Position numbers and translations under genes: made by a program. Shown here in pieces: positions 8,937-16,765 of a DNA stretch of 64,000 nt. The stretch's first letter is position 1; every line of letters starts with the position of its first letter. The stretch spans positions 22,973 through 86,972 of the forward strand of contig CAYXMS010000001.1 in the NCBI GenBank assembly GCA_964466185.1, in the 5' to 3' direction. This stretch comes from CAZTYI01 sp964466185. Lineage in GTDB: Bacteria; Chlamydiota; Chlamydiia; Chlamydiales; SM23-39. The notes beneath the pieces are model-generated. The model was not told where the DNA came from, did no database searches, and saw nothing but the letters and a program-made list of their open reading frames with translations.

Positions 8937-10862
8937 ATGAAAGTACATGTCGACGGTTCAGAAATACAAATCCAAGAAGGGGCCTCAGCTCTAGAACTGG
9001 CTAGAAAATTGAATTTTTCAGCTCCCGACCAGGCTTTGGCCGCTTATATCAATGGAGAACTCAAAGACCTGACACATGTTCTTTCCGATCAAGACCGGAT
9101 TAAATTTGTTAATTTTGAAGAAAAAGAGGGTAAAAAAATTTTTTGGCATTCTTCCGCCCACGTTTTAGCCCAAGCCATAAAAAGACTGTGGCCAAAAGCA
9201 GAGCCGACAATTGGTCCTCCCATTGAACAGGGCTTTTATTATGATTTTGCCAACCTGGACATTTCTGAAAAAGATTTCACTTTGATCGAAAAAGAAGTCA
9301 AAAAAATTATTGCTGAAAACTATAAACCAGAAAAAATAATTTTTAAAAATTCCCAGGAAGCCATCCATCATTTTGGAGACAACAAATACAAAACAGAACT
9401 AATTGAAGAATACAAAAAAGATGTCCTAACAGCTTATCGGCAAGGGGAATTTACCGATCTTTGCCGGGGACCGCATCTGCCCCAGCTTTCTAAAATCAAA
9501 GCTTTTAAAATCCTGAAAACCTCCGGAGCATACTGGCGGGGAGATTCTAAAAATGAAATGCTGACCCGCATTTATGCAATCTCTTTCCCAGAAAAACAAA
9601 AACTGCAAGAATTTTTAAAAATGGTGGAAGAGGCACAAAAAAGAGACCATCGCAAACTAGGGCAAGAACTTGACCTTTTTTCCCTTAAAGAAGAAGCCCC
9701 CGGCATGCCCTTCATTCATCCAAAAGGCATGTTTATTTGGAACGCTCTTTTAAATTTTATGCACGAAAGCATTCAAAAACTGGGATATTTGGAGATCAAA
9801 ACCCCCATTTTAATGTCCAAAGAACTATGGGAGCGCTCAGGCCATTGGTATCATTATAAAGAAAATATGTATATTTCCGAGGTCGACGAAAAAGAATATG
9901 CCGTCAAACCCATGAACTGTCCAGGCTGCATGCTTTTTTATCTTTCCCGCCACCACAGCTACCGCGAGCTGCCTCTGAAAATTTCCGAAATCGGCCTTGT
10001 CCACAGACATGAACTGTCCGGTTCTTTAAACGGCATGTTCCGCGTCCGCTGTTTTTATCAAGACGATGCACATGTATTTATGGAAAAAAAAGATATTAAA
10101 GATCAAATCTTGGAACTGCTGAATCTGGCAGAACACATTTATATGACCTTCGGTCTTTCTTATAAAATTGAACTGTCCACCCGTCCTGAAAAAGAAAAAA
10201 CCATCGGTACAGATGAAGATTGGGAAATTGCCACCAAAGGACTCAAAGACGCTTTGGACGAATGGGGACATTCCTATCAAATCAATGCAGGGGACGGCGC
10301 TTTTTATGGCCCCAAAATAGATTTACACATTAAAGATGCCCTTGGCCGTTATTGGCAATGCGGTACGATCCAGCTCGACATGTCTTTGCCGGAAAAGTTT
10401 GATTTAGAATACACAGCCAGCTCCGGAGAGAAAAAAAGACCGGTTATGCTGCACCGGGCTTTATATGGGTCTGTTGATCGTTTCCTTGGTATTTTAATCG
10501 AGCATTTTGCCGGCAAATTCCCCCTATGGCTCAGTCCACTGCCCATCATGATTGTTCCGGTTGCCGACCGCCATTTTAAATATGCGCAAAAAGTAGCTGA
10601 AAAAATTAAACAAGAGGGCTTTTTAGTTGAAGTAGACCTGTCGCATGAATCTGTTTCTAAAAAAATCCGCACTGCGCAAATGCAAAAAGCCAATTATATG
10701 CTGACCATTGGAGATGTCGAAGAAAAAAATCAAACTTTAGCCTTGAGAACCAGAGACGGCCATCAGGTAAAAGATCTAAAACTCGAAACCTTTTTGCAAA
10801 AAATTAAAACAGAAAAACAAAACAAAGCTTTAATGTCTTCTTTTTCAACAAAAACAGCTTAG
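8937..10862 (+). CDS. thrS: Threonyl-tRNA synthetase
   Basis: Cytoplasmic class II aminoacyl-tRNA synthetase charging tRNA-Thr. It has 641 residues, close to the bacterial norm. An N-terminal TGS domain (residues 1-61) is followed by the editing domain (HSSAHVLAQAIKRLWP with the HxxxH motif, and DLCRGPHLP). The catalytic core includes motif 2, HRHELSGSLNGMFRVRCFYQ, and motif 3, MLHRALYGSVDRFLGIL. The three zinc ligands of the family are visible as Cys in MNCPGCM, His in QDDAHVF and His in MLHRA. A C-terminal anticodon-binding domain starts near MIVPVADRHF. As in Chlamydia, a pGP6-D-like gene follows, but the ParA/MinD-like gene that I remember between them is absent. Confidence 0.97.
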   Translation: MKVHVDGSEIQIQEGASALELARKLNFSAPDQALAAYINGELKDLTHVLSDQDRIKFVNFEEKEGKKIFWHSSAHVLAQAIKRLWPKAEPTIGPPIEQGFYYDFANLDISEKDFTLIEKEVKKIIAENYKPEKIIFKNSQEAIHHFGDNKYKTELIEEYKKDVLTAYRQGEFTDLCRGPHLPQLSKIKAFKILKTSGAYWRGDSKNEMLTRIYAISFPEKQKLQEFLKMVEEAQKRDHRKLGQELDLFSLKEEAPGMPFIHPKGMFIWNALLNFMHESIQKLGYLEIKTPILMSKELWERSGHWYHYKENMYISEVDEKEYAVKPMNCPGCMLFYLSRHHSYRELPLKISEIGLVHRHELSGSLNGMFRVRCFYQDDAHVFMEKKDIKDQILELLNLAEHIYMTFGLSYKIELSTRPEKEKTIGTDEDWEIATKGLKDALDEWGHSYQINAGDGAFYGPKIDLHIKDALGRYWQCGTIQLDMSLPEKFDLEYTASSGEKKRPVMLHRALYGSVDRFLGILIEHFAGKFPLWLSPLPIMIVPVADRHFKYAQKVAEKIKQEGFLVEVDLSHESVSKKIRTAQMQKANYMLTIGDVEEKNQTLALRTRDGHQVKDLKLETFLQKIKTEKQNKALMSSFSTKTA

Positions 10863-10878
10863 GAATATTTTTTATTCC
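10862..10878 (+). terminator. Possible weak terminator after thrS
   Basis: GGAATA and TATTCC form a 6-bp stem around a T-only loop, overlapping the last base of the thrS stop and followed by AGTTTTATTTT. The stem is short and AT-rich, so termination is likely to be partial. Confidence 0.35.
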
Positions 10879-10900
10879 AGTTTTATTTTCCAAAAAGTCA

Positions 10901-10930
10901 TTGACAATCCTTTCCCAGTCAAATTATTCT
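10901..10930 (+). promoter_or_regulatory. Candidate sigma66/sigma70-type promoter of the pGP6-D-like gene
   Basis: TTGACA at 10901-10906 and TATTCT at 10925-10930 are separated by 18 bases. The downstream gene starts at 10992 and has an AGGAG ribosome binding site at about 10977. The -35 is perfect and the -10 matches four of six bases. Confidence 0.5.
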
Positions 10931-10991
10931 TAAGCCTAATTAAATAACACCAAACAAAGTAAAGCTGCTTTACATTAGGAGAATTATAGAT

Positions 10992-11741
10992 ATGGGAAGA
11001 TTTGAATCTCTTTTAAACTTCAAGTTTAAAAATAAAAAAACACAAAACAATACAGCAGTAATCGAACCGCCTAAAAAAGAAACCGCTGTTTTTTCACCAA
11101 ACTCTAAAGTTTTAAATAAAATCCCCCTTTCAGAAAATGAAAAAAACGGTATTTTCGATATTTTAAAAGAGTTTCAATCTTTTGAAGAATACGACACCCA
11201 ACAAGACTATCAAGATCTTTTAACTATTACCTCTGAAGTTAAAGCCATTACTAATCAAGCAGTTATGTTGCATGGGGCCAGAATAAAAAAAGCCCAGACC
11301 ATCTTAAAAAATTACAAAGAAGGCGCTTTTTCAGCCTGGTTGATTTCTATTTACGGCAATCGGCAAACTCCCTACAACTTTTTGCAATACTATGAATTTT
11401 ATACTTCTATCCCGCAGGATTTGCATCCTGTTTTAGATTCCATGCCCAGACAGGCTGTTTATACCTTGGCTTCTAGGGCGGGGGAATTGGAAAGAAAAGA
11501 AAAAATTGTTCAAAAATACAAAGGGGAAACAAAGCAGGAAATCCTACAAATTATTCGCAAAGAATTTCCCCTGGACCGCGACGATAAACGGCTGCCCAAC
11601 TTAGCCAACCAGTCTATAGTTTCCCTAAAAAGACTAGGGGATTTAGTGTCTCACGATCTTTTTGATCCTACAGAAAGCCAACTCAAAATACTTCTACAGC
11701 TTCTCAAAGAGATTGCAGCAGAAGTAAAAAATCATAGCTGA
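10992..11741 (+). CDS. pGP6-D-like protein (chlamydial plasmid gene family, chromosomal copy)
   Basis: Protein of 249 residues resembling the chlamydial plasmid protein pGP6-D and its chromosomal paralogue (CT583, Gp6D). The shared architecture includes an acidic N-terminal third and a central block around VMLHGARIKKAQTILKNY, SAWLISIYGNRQTPYNFLQ and YYEFYTSIPQ. A segment with RQAVYTLASRAGELERK follows. In Chlamydia the chromosomal copy is also near thrS. The molecular role of the family is not established; a plasmid maintenance or DNA-binding role is the usual suggestion. It has its own promoter candidate and an AGGAG ribosome binding site. Confidence 0.75.
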   Translation: MGRFESLLNFKFKNKKTQNNTAVIEPPKKETAVFSPNSKVLNKIPLSENEKNGIFDILKEFQSFEEYDTQQDYQDLLTITSEVKAITNQAVMLHGARIKKAQTILKNYKEGAFSAWLISIYGNRQTPYNFLQYYEFYTSIPQDLHPVLDSMPRQAVYTLASRAGELERKEKIVQKYKGETKQEILQIIRKEFPLDRDDKRLPNLANQSIVSLKRLGDLVSHDLFDPTESQLKILLQLLKEIAAEVKNHS

Positions 11742-11833
11742 AAAATTAAAAATCTTTCTTTAAAAAAGTTTTCTGGATTAATATAAAAGAAAAATAAAAA
11801 AATATTTTTCTTTGAAAAAATAAGGAGAAATCA

Positions 11834-12253
11834 ATGAATGCTCCCGCTCTTCCTTCTTTAGAAGAAGTCCAAAATTTTTTAAAAAAATACATAGAAAACC
11901 AGAAAAAAATATATGAAAATTTTCTTCGAGCAGTAAACAATAAATCTAGAGAAATATTAACAGCTGACGATCCCAAAAAACAGGCAAAACTAGAGAAGCT
12001 TTTAAAAAAATACCATAAGTACTTAAAAAAAGGCTGCGACAACCTGAAAAAACAATGCGAAACAGGGGAAAAATTATTTGAAGATTCTCAGAAACTCGAA
12101 AAAGAGGCCAGTTCCCAGACCATTAAAATTTTAAGCCGTTTCCAAGACAAAATTAACTCTTTGAATAAAGAATGGGACAAAATTAAAATAGAAGTCTCTC
12201 TTTTAGAAAATGAAATTGTAAGCCTGATTCCTCCCCAAATAAAAGCACAGTAA
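11834..12253 (+). CDS. Hypothetical helical protein, coiled-coil
   Basis: Unrecognised cytoplasmic protein of 139 residues, rich in Lys and Glu, with no signal peptide or membrane segment. Heptad-like patterning from about residue 10 to 125 (NFLKKYIENQKKIYENFL, LEKLLKKYHKYLKKG, INSLNKEWDKIKIEVSLLEN) suggests a long helical hairpin or coiled coil. A good AGGAG ribosome binding site lies at about 11822, supporting the ATG at 11834. It is a separate unit after the pGP6-D-like gene. Proteins of this kind near type III genes can be chaperones, but nothing here shows that. Confidence 0.6.
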   Translation: MNAPALPSLEEVQNFLKKYIENQKKIYENFLRAVNNKSREILTADDPKKQAKLEKLLKKYHKYLKKGCDNLKKQCETGEKLFEDSQKLEKEASSQTIKILSRFQDKINSLNKEWDKIKIEVSLLENEIVSLIPPQIKAQ

Positions 12254-12270
12254 GTCGAGCTTGTTAAGTT

Positions 12271-12657
12271 TTAAAAGGCCTGTAAATCTTTATCAGCCAT
12301 TTTTTTTAAAGTAAGAGCCCAGCTGCGAGCAGAAAAAATAAAAAGTCTGATTGCCTTGTCTAAAGAAATTGCCGTATTTATGCTTGTTTTTTGTATAAGT
12401 TTTATACATATTTTTTTTTCGTCTATAGACAATTCAAAAGTCTTGTTCGTGTTTGTTTTTAATTGTTGTATAGCATCTTTGATAATCAGGGGAATAAATT
12501 CTTTTTCCGAAAAAACTACCGTATTCAATTCCAAGGTCTCTTGTTGTCGATCTTTGATCAAATAAATCAACATGCCTCTATAGCAAATCTCTTGCACATC
12601 ATTTTGAGAGCCCAAAAAATGTCTTAAATCAGAATCGGCAAAAGTAAATTTTCTCAT
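12271..12657 (-). CDS. Hypothetical protein
   Basis: Unrecognised protein of about 128 residues, starting at the ATG at 12657 (MRKFTFADSDLRHFLG), which has an AGGTG ribosome binding site about nine bases upstream. A GTG four codons earlier (12669) is a weaker start. Mixed alpha/beta composition, no signal peptide, and a C-terminal helix (SARSWALTLKKMADKDL). It is convergent with the coiled-coil gene at 11834, with 17 bases between the stop codons. Confidence 0.5.
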   Translation of the reverse strand: MRKFTFADSDLRHFLGSQNDVQEICYRGMLIYLIKDRQQETLELNTVVFSEKEFIPLIIKDAIQQLKTNTNKTFELSIDEKKICIKLIQKTSINTAISLDKAIRLFIFSARSWALTLKKMADKDLQAF

Positions 12658-12816
12658 TTTATTAAGCACCTTGGATTTTACCGCCTCAAAAAAGATTTTT
12701 ACAACGCGGGTTTAAATTATTTTTTAAAACAATTAAATATAACTATTATTTAACTATCTGTTTAAAAACTAATATAATTAATAACCTATTATTATAAAGG
12801 AAATGATAACAAAAAA

Positions 12817-13029
12817 CTACTGTTTTATTTTTTGTAAAAGTTCTTTATAGATTTCTACAATCATAGTATGTATTTCCATGATAGAAAAACATGAATCTGT
12901 TGTTTTTTGCATTTTTTTTGAAAGCTCTTCTAAAAAAAACTTGTCGTCTACCTTTTCCATAATATTTTGATGCTCTGTCAAATATTTTTCTAAAGCATGT
13001 TTTAAAGATTTTTTTTGTTTTTGTTCCAT
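12817..13029 (-). CDS. Small helical hypothetical protein
   Basis: A 70-residue, highly charged helical protein (MEQKQKKSLKHALEKYL, FFLEELSKKMQ). It starts five bases after the stop of the upstream MFS transporter, with AGGAG inside the end of that gene, so it is probably co-translated with it. No family recognised. Confidence 0.5.
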   Translation of the reverse strand: MEQKQKKSLKHALEKYLTEHQNIMEKVDDKFFLEELSKKMQKTTDSCFSIMEIHTMIVEIYKELLQKIKQ

Positions 13030-13034
13030 ATTAT

Positions 13035-14276
13035 TTAAAGATGACTCCTAAAATTAAATTTAACATATAAAACAACCCCGAATAAACTCGAAGCAGCCGC
13101 TAAAATGTAGGGAGTGGCCGAAGAAAGGACATAAATACAGCCCCCTACAATGGAGGACAGTCCCATAGCCAAAGAAAGGATCGACTGGCCTATACCCAAA
13201 ACCTTTCCCTGCATATGTTCAGAAAAACGGGAAGATATCAAGCCCGTGCAAATAGGCCAAGAAACACCTCCGATCACGCCGCAAAAGCCTAAAACAATAA
13301 CTACGGTATAAACATTGTGTGAAAACCCAATCAGACAATTTAAACAAGTAAAAATTAACAGAGCCACTTCTAGAATTTTTACAGAATCGAATTTTTTCAT
13401 TAGAATACGGTTCAAATAACCAGATCCAAAAGCCCACATAAGCCCCATAAAAGCCGCTAAATCTCCAATATGAGAACGGCTGAAATCAAATCTTTTAATA
13501 ACCAGAACAGGAGACAGCTGAAAAACCAAAGTCCAGGCAAACAGGAAAAAAAAGTAAATTAAAAACAGCATTTTAGCTTTTTTGGTTTCCAAAGCTTTAA
13601 CTATGTTTTCAATACTTTCAAAAATCCTGAATTTGACTTTTTGTTTTAAAGGGGAAGTCTCAAAAAAGAAGAAAAACACAAACACAAAATTTATCAAGGA
13701 TAATACTGTCGCCAACCAAAGAGGAGAGGCCAGATCAAGCCAAGACCACAAAGTTGAATCAGTTAATTTTCCTCCTAAAAAAGTACCGCCAATAAAAGCC
13801 AGCCCTCCCAATAAAGACAAATATCCAAAACGTTTGGCCTTGTTCACCTCTTCCAAAGTTAAATCCGCAATGCTGGCCATACAAATCGAGACGTTGCCTG
13901 AAAAAAGGCCAGTTATAAACCTACCCAAAAATAACATGGTCAGCCATCCTGCAGTTATGCTAAAAGCCGTTAAAGCATAACCTGCAAAAGTAAACCCGAT
14001 AGTAATCAAAAGCGCTTTTTTTCTGCCGACAAGATCGGCAAAATCCCCAATAATCGGCGAGGCCAAAAACTGCATTAAAGGATAAATAGCTAAAAAAAAG
14101 CCAAAAAAAACAGTTTTACTGTCAATGCTCAAATGATTCAAAAAACTAAAAGTTTTTTCTTCCAAAAATAAAGGAGCAAATAAAGGAAAAACAATAGACC
14201 ACCCTAAATAATCAAGAAAATAAGTTAAATGAATGGCCGACAAAGACAGCTTTCTTTTATACCCACGCAAACCCAA
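13035..14276 (-). CDS. MFS transporter, TetA/drug-efflux-like
   Basis: Inner-membrane protein of about 413 residues with twelve predicted hydrophobic segments. MFS motif A is seen as GDFADLVGRKKALL at about residues 76-89, and FLGRFITGLFSGNVSI and FIGGTFLGGKLTD fit the drug-proton antiporter branch. No ATG fits the N-terminus. The frame opens with TTG at 14276 preceded by AAGGAG four bases upstream; TTG at 14270 is equally possible. It lies 35 bases after ung on the same strand and five bases before the 70-residue gene, suggesting a three-gene operon. The substrate cannot be told from sequence. Confidence 0.8.
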   Translation of the reverse strand: MGLRGYKRKLSLSAIHLTYFLDYLGWSIVFPLFAPLFLEEKTFSFLNHLSIDSKTVFFGFFLAIYPLMQFLASPIIGDFADLVGRKKALLITIGFTFAGYALTAFSITAGWLTMLFLGRFITGLFSGNVSICMASIADLTLEEVNKAKRFGYLSLLGGLAFIGGTFLGGKLTDSTLWSWLDLASPLWLATVLSLINFVFVFFFFFETSPLKQKVKFRIFESIENIVKALETKKAKMLFLIYFFFLFAWTLVFQLSPVLVIKRFDFSRSHIGDLAAFMGLMWAFGSGYLNRILMKKFDSVKILEVALLIFTCLNCLIGFSHNVYTVVIVLGFCGVIGGVSWPICTGLISSRFSEHMQGKVLGIGQSILSLAMGLSSIVGGCIYVLSSATPYILAAASSLFGVVLYVKFNFRSHL

Positions 14277-14311
14277 TCCGCTCCTTGAAAAGTTTAAAAC
14301 TTTTTTACCCT

Positions 14312-15001
14312 CTAAAGGATTTGCCAGTCAATAGGTTTTTTTCCATTTTTAATCAAAAATTGATTTGTCTTGGAAAAATGTTTGCAGCCAAAAAAATTGG
14401 CCGCAGAATAAAACGAAGGATGGGCCGCCTGCAACACCAGATGGGGATGTTCAGAAATTCCAGCAAAAACCCTGAGCACTTTCTCTTTAGCTGATTTTCC
14501 CCATAAAAGAAAAACAACCGGGTCTTTTTTTCGGGCTATGTTTTCCACAATCTTATCAGTAAAAAGTTCCCAACCTTTACCATAATGAGAAAGCGGGGTT
14601 TTGGCTCTTACGGTTAAAGTGGCATTTAAAAGCAAAACCCCTTGTTTCGCCCAAAAAGTTAAATCCCCAGTTGAAGGTGTTTTGATGCCGATATCAGCTC
14701 TTAGCTCTTTAAAAACATTTCTTAAAGAAGGTGGGAGGGTTATGTTTCGGGGCACGCTAAAGCAAAGACCATGAGACTGACCTGCCCCATGATACGGATC
14801 CTGGCCGATAATCACCACCTTCACCTCGTCAAAAGGAGTCTGATAAAGAGCATTAAAAATCAAAGGCTCCGGAGGATAGATGGTTTGTTTTTCTTTTTTT
14901 TCCTGCAAAATAAATTTTTTCAAATCAAGCATATAAGGAGCTGAAAACTCACGTTTTAACACTTTCATCCAGCTTGGGTGAATCAAGATTCTATTTTTCA
15001 C
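14312..15001 (-). CDS. ung: Uracil-DNA glycosylase (family 1), GTG start next to a TnpB relic
   Basis: Removes uracil from DNA to start base excision repair. The water-activating loop VVIIGQDPYHGAGQSHGLCF carries the catalytic Asp, and the DNA-intercalating loop region AAHPSFYSA carries the His. GVLLLNATLTVRA and VVFLLWGKSAKEK are family blocks. Family-like sequence begins at ILIHPSWMKVLKREF. The open frame continues upstream only through a TnpB C-terminal relic to a TTG at 15094. I choose the GTG at 15001 (230 residues), which has AGGGG seven bases upstream. That ribosome binding site lies within or at the edge of the transposon relic. A TATAAT lies at 15131-15126 on the minus strand. Confidence 0.9.
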   Translation of the reverse strand: MKNRILIHPSWMKVLKREFSAPYMLDLKKFILQEKKEKQTIYPPEPLIFNALYQTPFDEVKVVIIGQDPYHGAGQSHGLCFSVPRNITLPPSLRNVFKELRADIGIKTPSTGDLTFWAKQGVLLLNATLTVRAKTPLSHYGKGWELFTDKIVENIARKKDPVVFLLWGKSAKEKVLRVFAGISEHPHLVLQAAHPSFYSAANFFGCKHFSKTNQFLIKNGKKPIDWQIL

Positions 15002-15103
15002 AGACCAGCCCCTTTGAACCTCCCCATGCCCAAAGACAGAAAATTCCTGACGTAAGCTTACGCTTGCTCTTGTGGCCCGTTCCGAGCCCGGCAATAAGGG
15101 TTG
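15002..15103 (-). pseudogene. TnpB C-terminal relic with transposon right-end sequence
   Basis: Reading leftward, this segment encodes LPGSERATRASVSLRQEF and then HGEVQRGW, nearly identical to the C-terminal tail that follows the RuvC-III motif of the TnpB fragment at 44690-44857. It also includes the GGCATGGGGAGGTTCAAAG right-end block. No other part of TnpB remains. The fragment ends at the GTG of ung and runs in frame into it. Confidence 0.65.
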
Positions 15104-15239
15104 TTCATTTTTTATAAAAATTAAAATTATAGCAAAAAGTCAAAAAATATCACAAAATATTAAAAGTCTAGAACCAAATAAAAATTGACGCCAAACCTTT
15201 TCATCTTTTAATATTTCTTCTTCAAATACAGGAGAAAAA

Positions 15240-15515
15240 ATGGAAAACCTAGCTGAAAACAATTTAATTCGTTTTAAAAACATTAGCCGTAAAAAAGATT
15301 CAATTTATGCTAACTTTTCAGTTAAATGCATACGCGCCGGCATCATTTTAACAGCCAATATTTCTGTCGATATCGCTGCTTTGGAAATGCATCCTGGAGA
15401 TACCCTGGAAAAAATTATTGAAAATTCTGCTAAAATCGCACTTAGAGAAATTAAAAAAGCAGAGTTTCAATTTGAAGATATGCCAACTAATCTGGGTGTA
15501 GCGCAGCTTGGCTAG
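15240..15515 (+). CDS. Hypothetical protein whose 3' end lies inside tRNA-Pro
   Basis: Unrecognised 91-residue protein. The N-terminal part has beta character (IYANFSVKCIRAGIILTANI) and the C-terminal part is helical (LEKIIENSAKIALREIKKAEF). It starts 16 bases after TTCAAATACAGG and the AGGAG-like AGGAGAAAAA. The last eight codons, including the stop TAG, are within the tRNA-Pro gene (stop in the D-loop). The original stop may have been lost or the overlap may be ancestral. No signal peptide or membrane segment. Confidence 0.55.
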   Translation: MENLAENNLIRFKNISRKKDSIYANFSVKCIRAGIILTANISVDIAALEMHPGDTLEKIIENSAKIALREIKKAEFQFEDMPTNLGVAQLG

Positions 15516-15566
15516 CGTACTTGCATGGGGTGCAAGGGGTCGGAGGTTCGAATCCTCTCACCCAGA
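15492..15566 (+). tRNA. tRNA-Pro (anticodon GGG)
   Basis: A full cloverleaf can be drawn. The acceptor stem CTGGGTG pairs with CACCCAG, with discriminator A. The D-stem is GCGC/GCGT. The anticodon stem CTTGC/GCAAG encloses ATGGGGT, giving anticodon GGG. The T-arm is GGAGG TTCGAAT CCTCT. The C1-G72 pair with A73 is the bacterial tRNA-Pro identity. CCA is not encoded. A run of eight T residues follows immediately and serves as terminator. Confidence 0.93.
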
Positions 15567-16006
15567 TTTTTTTTAAAACAAAAATTAGTCTTTAATATAT
15601 ATTCTCATAATTAAAGCCTTTGTCAGAGGCTTGTTAATTCTTCGTCCCAAACAACTCTGCATACAAAGCAGTTTATATTTTTTTTTTCAAAAAATAGCTT
15701 AAAAATATTTGTTCAAAACTTCGTCAACAAACCTTTCAAAACTTGGTTCAAAAGTCTGAAAATGTTTATAACTTAGACTTGTCTTCATTTTACAAACAAG
15801 TTATCAACATTTTTTTTAGCTATGAAGCTTCGCTTAATTTTGAACAAATCCACAGCTTAGAAAGAAGAAGAATATCTTTAATAAGTTTCTTTTTTATTTT
15901 TGTATAACTTAAGTTTTGGTAAGTTATACTTGTTTTTGAAAAAGCAGCTTTCCAAAAAACAACAGGCCTTACAATTAAAAAATCTTAAACGTAAAGGTTT
16001 TTATTT
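15567..16006. other. 440-base non-coding region with DnaA-box-like motifs
   Basis: After the tRNA T-run there is a small hairpin (AAGCCT 15614-15619 with AGGCTT 15627-15632). Next comes AT-rich DNA holding TTATCAACA at 15801-15809 (one mismatch to the TTATCCACA DnaA box) and AAATCCACA at 15846-15854 (two mismatches). Several TATAACTT-like words occur at 15760-15930. The 3' part must hold the promoter of the GlmU-like gene. No gene was found. Confidence 0.4.
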
Positions 16007-16765
16007 ATGCAGGATCTATTAAAAAACTTTTTCGAACTAGAAGATTTTTTACAACAAACACTTTTTGCAGAAAAAAATGCAGAAAAAAAACTTTTTTCAG
16101 CCTTAATCAATTTACCCGAATTTTTAAAAACCCTGCCTCTTGGCCAAATTAATTCTAAAATTCCCGATGGGACTTTTTTAATTAATCCAGAAACTATTTT
16201 TATAGATAAAAATGTACAGATAGACAGCGGATGTTTGATTCAGGGGCCATGTTATATTAGTCAAGATTGCGCAATTCGCCACGGAGCTTTTTTAAGAGGA
16301 CCGGTGTTTTTGTCCAGAGGATGTGTTGTGGGCCATGCAACAGAAGTTAAAAATGCTGTTTTTTTAAAGCAGGCATCGGCCGCTCATTTTGCCTATGTCG
16401 GAGATTCTATTTTGGGGAAAAGGGTTAATTTGGGAGCGGGTGTGAAATGCGCTAATTTGAAACTGGATAAAACGCCGATTACTGTACACATTGAAAATCG
16501 GAAAATTCAAACCGGTTTAACAAAATTAGGAGCTATTTTAGGAGATCATGTGCAAGTCGGTTGTAATAGCGTTTTAAACCCAGGGACTTTTGCGGCCAAA
16601 GCAGCCTTTATTTACCCTAGTTTGAGTGTCGGGGGATACATACCCTCTTGCGCTGTTGTTAAGCCGTCTGCGGGCTTTAAAATTATAATTAGAAAAAATA
16701 AACAGAAGCTGTTTTCAGCAAAAAACAGGCCGGAAAAATTGTTAAAGCTAAAATGCCAAAATTAA
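16007..16765 (+). CDS. GlmU-like left-handed beta-helix protein (CT629-like)
   Basis: Protein of 252 residues whose central part (about residues 60-210) is a hexapeptide-repeat left-handed beta-helix: ETIFIDKNVQIDSGCLIQGP, CAIRHGAFLRGPVFLS, GILGDHVQVGCNSVLNPGTF-like turns. It resembles the C-terminal acetyltransferase half of GlmU or sugar-phosphate nucleotidyltransferases, without the N-terminal Rossmann nucleotidyltransferase domain. In Chlamydia a glmU-labelled gene of this kind is next to ispA, as here. The catalytic role is uncertain. The stop overlaps the start of the prenyl synthase gene by 13 bases, so the two are coupled. Confidence 0.65.
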   Translation: MQDLLKNFFELEDFLQQTLFAEKNAEKKLFSALINLPEFLKTLPLGQINSKIPDGTFLINPETIFIDKNVQIDSGCLIQGPCYISQDCAIRHGAFLRGPVFLSRGCVVGHATEVKNAVFLKQASAAHFAYVGDSILGKRVNLGAGVKCANLKLDKTPITVHIENRKIQTGLTKLGAILGDHVQVGCNSVLNPGTFAAKAAFIYPSLSVGGYIPSCAVVKPSAGFKIIIRKNKQKLFSAKNRPEKLLKLKCQN

